The notes beneath the pieces were generated by a model. That model had not been told where the DNA came from and ran no database searches. It worked only from the letters and a program-made list of their open reading frames with translations. This document shows, in pieces, positions 1-7,584 of a stretch of 33,253 nucleotides of DNA (its first letter is position 1; each line of letters begins with the position of its first letter). Position numbers and translations under genes: made by a program. Origin of the DNA: JAGTVB01 sp964624765. Lineage in GTDB: Bacteria; Pseudomonadota; Gammaproteobacteria; HK1. The DNA lies in contig CAZUZO010000018.1 of the NCBI GenBank assembly GCA_964624765.1, forward strand, positions 1 to 33,253, in the 5' to 3' direction.

Positions 1-1175
1 AGTGCACACAAAACAGCCACTATGACGTCCTCGACCTCACCGAGCTGCCCGACGATTACCTGCCCCGCACCAACTACGTCCCCGCCTGCGATTCCACCGA
101 GTACGCTCGTCGCACCCCGCGGGTGCCGTGGACGGAGCCGGGTGAGCCCGCCTCGCGGCGGATCACTGAATACTTCCGTCTCTGTTACCGAGGAATGCTG
201 TCCCAGTCGGGAGAGCGAACGCTGATCGCATCGCTTGTTGCGCGTAAGGCCGCCCATATAAACGGAGCGCAGACCACGGCGTTTCGTCATCAGAAGTATT
301 TACTCGCGGCAACTGCGGTTAGTTACTCACTCATCGCCGACTTCTACATTAAGACCACCGGGCGGGCGAACCTTCACTACATCTGGGAGGCTCTTCCGTT
401 GCTTCCTACCGCGCCGGTCCTTGTGGTTCGAACGCTTTCCCTTGCTTGCCTCACGACCCACTACGCCGACCTCTGGGGCAGCATGTGCGGGACGGCCACC
501 CCCGGCGCGATGGGCCTGGATACCCCCTCACCCTGCCCCTCTCCCCCGGAAGCGGGGGAGAGGGGAAGAGCGCAGGGCCGGCTCACCATCGATACCTTCC
601 GCGCCGACGCCTGGACTCGCTCCGACCCCCGGCTTCCGGCCGACTTCTTCGCCAACCTCACCCCGGATTGGCACCGCGACTGCGCCTTGCGCACCGACTA
701 TGCGCGGCGCCAAGCCCTGGTGGAGATCGATGTGCTGGCGGCCATGGCGCTGGGGCTGACGCTGGAAGAGCTGCTGACCCTCTACCGGGTGCAGTTCCCG
801 GTGCTGCGCCAATATGAGGCGGACACCTGGTACGACGCCAACGGGCGCATCGTGTTCACTGCCAGCAAGGGTCTGCCCGGCGTTGGCCTGTCCCGCAAAG
901 CCGGAAAGAAAGACGACCCCTGCGAGCTCATCTATCCTGACGGGCGCACCGAGCAGCGGCCCCTTGGGTGGGAGGATGTCCGTGAGCTGCCTCCCGGCAC
1001 GCGCATCGTTCGCACCATCGTGGACGACACCCTTCCCGGCGGCCCGCGTCCGAAGCGCATCAGCTACCAAGCCCCCTTCGACCGCTGCGATCGCGAGGCC
1101 GATTACCGGGTGGCCTGGAGCGCGTTCGAGTCCCGTTTCGGGCTCGAAGAAAAGGCAAGGACGACGGCAGTTTGA
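1..1175 (+). CDS. Eco57I/PglX-like DNA methylase, C-terminal part (5' end outside window)
   Basis: The frame is open from base 3, so the N-terminal methyltransferase core lies off the left edge; about 390 codons remain. The visible part contains segments such as RTLIASLVARKAAHI, VRTLSLACLTTHYADLW and ALVEIDVLAAMALGLTLEEL, plus QYEADTWYDANGRIVFT. I recognise these from the target-recognition and C-terminal regions of large class I SAM-dependent adenine DNA methylases (Eco57I/PglX type). The catalytic NPPY motif and SAM site cannot be checked here. The predicted role is methylation of host DNA to mark self. It lies 43 nt upstream of the helicase gene on the same strand, so co-transcription is likely. 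A GC-rich palindrome sits in frame within the gene (see 525-577). It could also be a stand-alone type IIG-like methylase, but the neighbours favour a defence module. Family call from sequence memory; module membership is inference. Confidence 0.75.
   Translation, partial: CTQNSHYDVLDLTELPDDYLPRTNYVPACDSTEYARRTPRVPWTEPGEPASRRITEYFRLCYRGMLSQSGERTLIASLVARKAAHINGAQTTAFRHQKYLLAATAVSYSLIADFYIKTTGRANLHYIWEALPLLPTAPVLVVRTLSLACLTTHYADLWGSMCGTATPGAMGLDTPSPCPSPPEAGERGRAQGRLTIDTFRADAWTRSDPRLPADFFANLTPDWHRDCALRTDYARRQALVEIDVLAAMALGLTLEELLTLYRVQFPVLRQYEADTWYDANGRIVFTASKGLPGVGLSRKAGKKDDPCELIYPDGRTEQRPLGWEDVRELPPGTRIVRTIVDDTLPGGPRPKRISYQAPFDRCDREADYRVAWSAFESRFGLEEKARTTAV
525..577. repeat. GC-rich palindromic element inside the methylase gene
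   Basis: A perfect 13-bp stem (536-548 with 553-565) closes a GAAG loop, with CCCTCACCCTG on the left flank and AAGAGCGCAGGG on the right. This layout matches a REP-like intergenic palindrome I recognise from many proteobacterial genomes. Here it lies inside a coding frame and is read as PSPCPSPPEAGERGRAQG, a low-complexity insert between two conserved parts of the methylase. The reading frame stays open through it. Confidence 0.65.
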
Positions 1176-1218
1176 TGGTCCGAAGCATCGCGTCGATGCC
1201 AAGCCCCCTATCGTGACG

Positions 1219-4200
1219 ATGATCCCGAGCCTCCTCGCGCGCGAGATCATCGAAGGCCTGCGGGCCTTCGTGGTCACCGGCTACGAGACCACGACCCCTT
1301 ATTTCGCCGGCCTGTTCGGCCGGTTCGTGGAGGCTCCTGGGAATCTCTACAAGGGTCCCTATCTCTCGATCGCGTTGCCGTTTGAGCCCGGCACCGCCGG
1401 GCGGGATTATTTTGCGCGCTTCACGACGGCGTTTTCTCCTCACGCCCACCAGCAGACGGCCTGGGACCGACTGCGCGCCGACGGCAGTCCACGGTCCACG
1501 GTGGTGGCCACCGGCACCGGCTCCGGCAAGACCGAGTGCTTTCTCTACCCCCTGCTGGATGACTGCGTGCGCCGTGCAGAGCCGGGCATCAAGGCCATCG
1601 TCATCTATCCCATGAACGCGCTCGCCAACGATCAGGCCAAGCGCTTCGCGGCGGCGATTCACGGCTCCGAGGCGCTGCGCGGCCAAGTGCGGGTGGGGTT
1701 GTTCGTGGGCGAGGGCGAGCACACGCCCCACAAGGCCATGGGTCCCGAGCAGGTCATCACCGACAAAGACACGCAGCGAGAGGCCCCACCCGACATCTTG
1801 CTCACCAACTACAAGATGCTGGATTACCTGCTGATGCGGCCCAAGGATCGGCCCCTGTGGCGCTACAATGGGCCAGAGACCTTGCGCTACCTGGTGGTGG
1901 ACGAGCTGCACACCTTCGATGGCGCTCAGGGGACAGATCTCGCGTGCCTCATTCGGCGGCTCAAGGCGCGGTTAGATGTGCCACCTGGTCAGATGGTCTG
2001 TGTGGGCACCTCGGCGACCTTGGGCTCCAGCGAAGAACGAGACGATCTGCTGCGCTACGCAAGCAGGATATTCCAGGAGCGCTTTGACGACGACGCCGTG
2101 GTCGGGGAGCGGCGGCAAGGGCGGAGCACCTTCCTCGGCGATGCGCTGATCGAGCATCAGCTCCTGCCCCAACCGGGGCTGGCTGGCCTGTTGGATCCCG
2201 ACCGCTACGACGGTGTCGAGGACTGCATCGCGGCCCAGTACCGGCTATTGTTCCAAACCGATGTCCAGGGCGAGGTGCGGGATCCGGGCTGGCGGCGGGC
2301 CCTGGGGGCGGGGCTCAAGCGTCACCTGCTGTTCCATAATTTATTGCGGCTGCTGGAGATCCAGCCGAGGGGGTTGGACGAGCTGGTCGGGGAGATGCGC
2401 AAGACCCTGCCGGCGGGGGAGGCGCGGGAAGCCGCCAAGGCGGTGCTCGATGGGCTGTGCGCCCTCATCGCCTGGGCAAGAGACCCGGAGAACGGGGAGC
2501 GCCCGTTCGTGCAACTGCGGTTCCAGCTCTGGGTGCGGGAACTGCGGCGCATGGTGACGCGGGTCGAGCCCTGGTTCAGCGCAGCGACGGAGACGAACCC
2601 GCCGCTGCCGCAGCTCCTGTTTGCCGACGACATCAAGCAGGAGCGGGACGCGCTGTACCTGCCTCTGGTGCAGTGTAGCGAGTGCCACGCCTCGGCCTGG
2701 GCCGGCTGCCGGCCCCAGGCCCAGGGTCAGCTCTCGCCCGATTTGCGGGCCATCTACAACGCCTTCTTCCGCCGCAGCCCGGACCTGGTGCTGCTCTTCC
2801 CGTTGCTGGCGGATGAGCCGGCACCGCGGGCGCGCGGCCATGAGCGCTATCTCTGCGGCGCCTGCGGCAGCCTCCAGGCAGAGGCCGGCAAGTGCCAGGC
2901 CTGTGGCCGCGAGGCGGCCGTGCACGTCTACATTCCGGACAATTTGAAAGAGACCAAGGTGGGCGACGTCCATCACCTGGTCAACGAGCATCACTGCCCG
3001 GTGTGCGGCGGGCGCGATAGCTTGCTGGTGTTCGGATCGCGAGCGGCGAGCCTGGCGAGCGTCGCCATCCACCACAGCTATGCCACGGCCTACAACGACG
3101 ACAAGAAGCTCATCGCCTTCTCGGATTCGGTCCAGGACGCGGCCCATCGGGCCGGTTTCTTCACCGCACGCACCTGGTTGAACAACGTGCGCATGGTGAT
3201 CGCGCAAACCCTCGATGGGGCACCCGATGGACGCATGGGTCTTAACACCTTCCTCGACTTTCTGCCCCGCTACTGGACGGATCCAGGGGTCAACCCACGG
3301 GCGCTCGAGCCAGAGCGTTATGTAGCCGAGCTCATCGCGCCGAACATGCGCTGGTATCCCGATTATCGGCACCTAGAGAAGAACGGCAAGCTGCCGCAAG
3401 GTAGCGATCTCGTCGATGAGGTGAATAAACGTCTTCAGTGGGAGGTGCTGGCCGAGTTCGGCTATCGGTCGCGGGTGGGTCGGTCCCTGGAACGCACCGG
3501 GACGGCCGTGCTCGGGGTCGAGACCGAGCCGGTGGCTGAGGCCGCACGAGCGTTGCTGGCGAAGCTCCGCGAGGACCTCGGCCTGCGGGATCTCGAGTTC
3601 TCCGAAGTCGCGCAGTTCTTGTGGGGGATGGTGCTGCACATGAAGGCGCGCGGGGCCATCCATCACCCGTTCCTCGACCCGTTCATCGCCGAGGGGCGAT
3701 CCAAATTCGTTCTGGGGCGACGAAACTTTATGCCCGGATTCGGCCGGCGCTCGGCCGCGCCCCTTTTCCCCACCGATGCAGCACGCGGGGACGTCTTCGA
3801 GAGTCTGCATGCCCGTCGCGGGGGCGGCTGGTATCCGCGCTGGGTCAGCCGTTGCCTCGGCCGGGACCGTTTGCTACCGGACGGCATCGAGGGCGAGGTG
3901 CTCGCCCGCGCCCTTGCGGCATTGACCCGCTCTGGCGTTATCGAGGCACTCAAAAGCCGCTACGGTACGGTTTGGGGCCTTGACCTGCGAACCCTCTATG
4001 TCGATTCAAAGCCGGTTCGCCTGCTCACCGAGGCGGGCAGGACCGAGCTGGTGGTCGCAGACGTGATGCTTCCCACCGTCGAGGGGATGCCGGCCCTGGA
4101 AGAAGCGGACCTGGGCCATTACACCAGAACCGATGCGGGCATGGGCCATTGGCTTCGCCGGCTGTATCGGCAGGGGGAGGTGCGCCGGGTGCTGGCGGTA

Positions 4201-7200
4201 GAGCATACCGGACTCCTGGAACGGGCCGAGCGCGAGGCGCTGGAGCGGCAGTTTATCGCCGGCGATCGGCCCTGGTACCCGAACCTACTCTCGGCGACAC
4301 CGACCTTGGAGATGGGCATCGATATCGGCGACCTGTCGTCGGTGCTGCTTTGCTCGGTGCCCCCGGCCCAGGCCAACTACCTGCAGCGTATCGGCCGTGC
4401 CGGCCGGCGAGACGGAAACGCGTTTAGCCTGACGCTGGCCGTGGGGCGTCCCCACGACCTGTACTTCTTCGCCGAACCCCTGGAAATGATGGCCGGGCGG
4501 GTGCAAACACCGGGCGTGTTTCTCGACGCATCGGCGGTCATCGCCCGCCAATTGATGGCGTTCTGCCTCGACTGCTGGGTCGCGAGTGGGGTGGACGAGC
4601 TCGCTATCCCCCATTCCATGAAGGCGGTGCTGGACAATGTCGAGAAAAGCAATCTGCAGGGCTTTCCGCATAACCTCCTGGATTACGTCAGCCGCCATGC
4701 GCCCGAGCTGCAGGAACGATTTCTTGACCTGTTCAAGGGCGAGATCTCGGAGCGCACGCGCCTCTTTTTGGTGAATCTGATGGCGGACGGCAGCGCCGAG
4801 AATGAAAGCATTGGGCTGCGGGTGGTCAAGCGGCTGTACGAGCTGGTGCAAGAGCGTTCCCGGCTGCGCAGCCGGATCGATGCGCTCAAGCGCCACATCG
4901 ATAAGCTCGGGCGTCAGCCGGCCGACGACGCTCGCAATAACGAGCTGGAGGCGGCAGGACAGGAACGGGGCGGGCTGCAATCGGTGCTGCGGGCCATCAA
5001 TGCCCGCGAGACCCTGAACTTCTTCACCGACGAGGGCTTGATCCCAAACTACGCGTTTCCAGAGGCGGGTGTCACCCTGCGCTCCGTCATCTACCGGCGG
5101 CGGGCCGAGGGGGCGCAAGGCGAGGGCGGCTACGAGCATGATGTCTACGAGTATGAGCGTCCCGGCGCCGCGGCCATCAGTGAGCTGGCGCCGGAAAGCC
5201 GCTTTTATGCCGGCGGGCGCCAGGTACAGATCGCGCAAGTGGACCTCGAGCTGTCCGAGGTCGAAACCTGGCGTTTGTGCCCGAGCTGCAGCCACGCGGA
5301 GAACCTGGCGGCGGGCGACCACCACGGCGCTTGCCCCCGTTGCGGTGACCGCCTGTGGGGCGACGCCGGGCAACGGGTGCAAATGGTGCGCATGCGCCAA
5401 GTCATGGCCAACACCAGCGACCGTGAGAGCCGCATTGGGGACGATGTGGAGGACCGGGAGCCGCTGTTCTACACGCGCCAGCTACTCACGGACTTCGAGC
5501 CGGAGGATGTGCTCAAGGCCTACCGAATCGCCGATCCGGGCTTTCCGTTCGGCTTCGAGTACCAACGCAAGGCGGTGTTTCGGGAGCTGAACTTCGGTGA
5601 GTACGGTGTTTCGCCCCAGGCTGGGCGGGTCGCGGGGGTGGAGGCCGCGCGACCGGGCTTCGTCCTCTGTCGGCACTGCGGGATGGTGCAAAGTCGGCGG
5701 GCCGCCCAGCAAAAGCACGCCTTCACCTGCAAGGCCCGCAACCGTGACGATGACGACAATCTGGTGCGCTGCCTGTACCTGTATCGGGAGTTCAGCTCGG
5801 AAGCGGTGCGGATACTGCTGCCGCAAGCCGCCATGGTCGGTGCCGAGCGGGTATTCAACTCATTCATCGCCGCCCTCCAGCTCGGTCTTCGGCAGGAATT
5901 TGGCGGCCAGGTGGACCATTTGCGCATGACCTCGTGCGAGGAGCCGCTGCCGGGGGGAGGGGGACGCAAGCGCTTCCTGCTGCTCTATGACACGGTGCCG
6001 GGCGGCACCGGCTACCTTCAGGATCTCACCGAACGCGGCAAGCGGCTAATGGGGGTGTTGCGTAAGGCACGCGACGTCATGGCGGGATGCCCCTGCAACG
6101 CCGACCCGGCCCAAGATGGGTGCTATGGGTGCCTGTACGCCTACCGCAACAGCTACGGCATGGAGACCACCTCTCGCGACACCGCGGTCGAGCTCCTGAG
6201 TGACATCCTGGCCCGCGAGGACCAACTGGAGACCACCGCAACGGTCGGCGACGTCTGGGTGAATCCGGTGTTGGGAAGCGAGCTGGAGGCGCAGTTCATC
6301 GCGGCCATCCACCGTCGGCAGTTGGAGGGGCAAAAGGTCCACGTGCATCAGCACGTGGTGAACGGCAAGCCGGGCTACATATTGAAGGCGGGCGATCATC
6401 TGTACACCGTCGAACCGCAAGTTCCTCTGGGGCCAACGTCGGGGGTCGCCGTCGCGAGCTGCCCGGATTTCCTGATCCGGCAAGCCCGCAGTGGAGAAGA
6501 CTTTACACCGATCGCGGTGTTCCTGGACGGCTTTCAGTACCACAAGGACAAGGTCACGGACGACACCTTGAAGCGCCTCGCGATCGTGCAGAGCGGGAAG
6601 TACCGGCAGTGGACGCTCACCTGGCAGGATGTGAATCCGCAGTTCGCCACCGGCGAGATACGCAATCCGTTCATGGAGGGCTTGCATGCCGAGATGCAAC
6701 CGCTGCAGGAGCGATTCGGCCGCGCTTTGGGGGTGGCAGAGATGATGCACCTGGCCGTGAAGCCGCCGCTGGAGCAGTTCCTGCGCTACCTGGAGAAGCC
6801 ATCTCGGGAGCGGTGGCGGGGGGTAGCGATGGTTCGCGCCCTGGGCTGGTTCAACCAGGCACGCATGCGCTCCGAGGCGCTTGCCGACGACTTCCGGCGA
6901 TATCTGCAGAGCGAGTGCAGCACGGCGTTTCGCGAGCTCCTCGAGGAGCAGCAGGACGACCGGGCGTATGGGGGTCTGGGTTATGGCGACGTCGCAGACC
7001 CTCTGACAGTGCGCTGTTACCTGCCGATGGATGCCATTGCCAAAATAGCGCCGGAGCGCCTGTTCGTGAGCTTGCGTCTGGAGACGCCCGGGAACGGCGA
7101 TACGGAAGCCTTCAAGGCCGCTTGGCAGGGTTTCCACCGGCTGTATAACGTGCTGCAGTTCCTGCCGGCCGTGGAGCTCGCCACCTCCCAGGGGGCGGCG

Positions 7201-7584
7201 GCAGCGATGTACGAGGGGATCCCGTGGCGGTACGCGAAGGCCGCTGTGGCCGGGGAGCAGGAAGAGCCCGCTGCCGCGGTGCCAGGTGAGCCAGAGCTGG
7301 CCGAGCTAATCGAACTCGTGGCCCCGGGCGTGGCGCCTCATTTGCGTCGCTTAGTGCAGGCGGGTGTTGCCCTGCCCGAAGTCGGCTTCGAGCTGGCGGA
7401 CGCCGATGGGACGGTCATCGCGGAGGCTGAGCTCGCGTGGCCAGTGCAGCGCATCGCGGTCGTTGAGCCGCAGGCGCTCACCTCGGTGTGGATAGCCGCC
7501 GGATGGACGGTGCTGGGGCTCGACGCGTCCGGCCAGTGGGTCGAGGGTGTGCTCCAAGATAGGGACGTCAAAGGAGTGAAATGA
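1219..7584 (+). CDS. DEAD/DEAH helicase with DUF1998 region and PD-(D/E)XK nuclease segment (DISARM/Druantia-like)
   Basis: This is a 2121-residue superfamily 2 helicase. Motif I GTGSGKT is near residue 99, motif II DELH at 228, motif III SAT at 265, a DUF1998-helicase motif FSDSVQDAAHRAG follows, then MGIDIGD near 1032 and QRIGRAGRR at 1056. Cys clusters lie near 486-570 and 1353-1375. The DUF1998 signature PGGTGY is at about 1594 and CYGCLYAYRNS at 1635. A nuclease-like stretch follows, with an acidic residue in GSELEAQF, PDFLI near 1749 and FLDGFQYH near 1768, resembling VSR/DUF559 PD-(D/E)XK enzymes. The last 320 residues are unassigned. ATG 1219 begins MIPSLLAREI; GTG 1213 is an alternative, and no strong ribosome site is visible for either. 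The frame is open further upstream to 814, but that part overlaps the methylase and looks non-coding. Its stop overlaps the next start (ATGA). The role is probably unwinding and cutting of unmodified DNA. Helicase call firm; nuclease activity inferred. Confidence 0.88.
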   Translation: MIPSLLAREIIEGLRAFVVTGYETTTPYFAGLFGRFVEAPGNLYKGPYLSIALPFEPGTAGRDYFARFTTAFSPHAHQQTAWDRLRADGSPRSTVVATGTGSGKTECFLYPLLDDCVRRAEPGIKAIVIYPMNALANDQAKRFAAAIHGSEALRGQVRVGLFVGEGEHTPHKAMGPEQVITDKDTQREAPPDILLTNYKMLDYLLMRPKDRPLWRYNGPETLRYLVVDELHTFDGAQGTDLACLIRRLKARLDVPPGQMVCVGTSATLGSSEERDDLLRYASRIFQERFDDDAVVGERRQGRSTFLGDALIEHQLLPQPGLAGLLDPDRYDGVEDCIAAQYRLLFQTDVQGEVRDPGWRRALGAGLKRHLLFHNLLRLLEIQPRGLDELVGEMRKTLPAGEAREAAKAVLDGLCALIAWARDPENGERPFVQLRFQLWVRELRRMVTRVEPWFSAATETNPPLPQLLFADDIKQERDALYLPLVQCSECHASAWAGCRPQAQGQLSPDLRAIYNAFFRRSPDLVLLFPLLADEPAPRARGHERYLCGACGSLQAEAGKCQACGREAAVHVYIPDNLKETKVGDVHHLVNEHHCPVCGGRDSLLVFGSRAASLASVAIHHSYATAYNDDKKLIAFSDSVQDAAHRAGFFTARTWLNNVRMVIAQTLDGAPDGRMGLNTFLDFLPRYWTDPGVNPRALEPERYVAELIAPNMRWYPDYRHLEKNGKLPQGSDLVDEVNKRLQWEVLAEFGYRSRVGRSLERTGTAVLGVETEPVAEAARALLAKLREDLGLRDLEFSEVAQFLWGMVLHMKARGAIHHPFLDPFIAEGRSKFVLGRRNFMPGFGRRSAAPLFPTDAARGDVFESLHARRGGGWYPRWVSRCLGRDRLLPDGIEGEVLARALAALTRSGVIEALKSRYGTVWGLDLRTLYVDSKPVRLLTEAGRTELVVADVMLPTVEGMPALEEADLGHYTRTDAGMGHWLRRLYRQGEVRRVLAVEHTGLLERAEREALERQFIAGDRPWYPNLLSATPTLEMGIDIGDLSSVLLCSVPPAQANYLQRIGRAGRRDGNAFSLTLAVGRPHDLYFFAEPLEMMAGRVQTPGVFLDASAVIARQLMAFCLDCWVASGVDELAIPHSMKAVLDNVEKSNLQGFPHNLLDYVSRHAPELQERFLDLFKGEISERTRLFLVNLMADGSAENESIGLRVVKRLYELVQERSRLRSRIDALKRHIDKLGRQPADDARNNELEAAGQERGGLQSVLRAINARETLNFFTDEGLIPNYAFPEAGVTLRSVIYRRRAEGAQGEGGYEHDVYEYERPGAAAISELAPESRFYAGGRQVQIAQVDLELSEVETWRLCPSCSHAENLAAGDHHGACPRCGDRLWGDAGQRVQMVRMRQVMANTSDRESRIGDDVEDREPLFYTRQLLTDFEPEDVLKAYRIADPGFPFGFEYQRKAVFRELNFGEYGVSPQAGRVAGVEAARPGFVLCRHCGMVQSRRAAQQKHAFTCKARNRDDDDNLVRCLYLYREFSSEAVRILLPQAAMVGAERVFNSFIAALQLGLRQEFGGQVDHLRMTSCEEPLPGGGGRKRFLLLYDTVPGGTGYLQDLTERGKRLMGVLRKARDVMAGCPCNADPAQDGCYGCLYAYRNSYGMETTSRDTAVELLSDILAREDQLETTATVGDVWVNPVLGSELEAQFIAAIHRRQLEGQKVHVHQHVVNGKPGYILKAGDHLYTVEPQVPLGPTSGVAVASCPDFLIRQARSGEDFTPIAVFLDGFQYHKDKVTDDTLKRLAIVQSGKYRQWTLTWQDVNPQFATGEIRNPFMEGLHAEMQPLQERFGRALGVAEMMHLAVKPPLEQFLRYLEKPSRERWRGVAMVRALGWFNQARMRSEALADDFRRYLQSECSTAFRELLEEQQDDRAYGGLGYGDVADPLTVRCYLPMDAIAKIAPERLFVSLRLETPGNGDTEAFKAAWQGFHRLYNVLQFLPAVELATSQGAAAAMYEGIPWRYAKAAVAGEQEEPAAAVPGEPELAELIELVAPGVAPHLRRLVQAGVALPEVGFELADADGTVIAEAELAWPVQRIAVVEPQALTSVWIAAGWTVLGLDASGQWVEGVLQDRDVKGVK

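Noticed and set aside
814..1218. Upstream extension of the large helicase frame
   Set aside because: It overlaps the methylase C-terminus in another frame, and the protein text there is Arg/Pro/Ala-rich without family features. The helicase family N-terminus starts near 1219.
528..1277. 249-codon frame on the minus strand
   Set aside because: Mirror frame of the methylase gene in GC-rich DNA; no recognisable motif or ribosome site.
2341..3372. 343-codon minus frame, with similar ones at 4285-5400 and 6046-7137
   Set aside because: Shadows of the helicase gene; composition is codon-mirror-like and no domain is seen.
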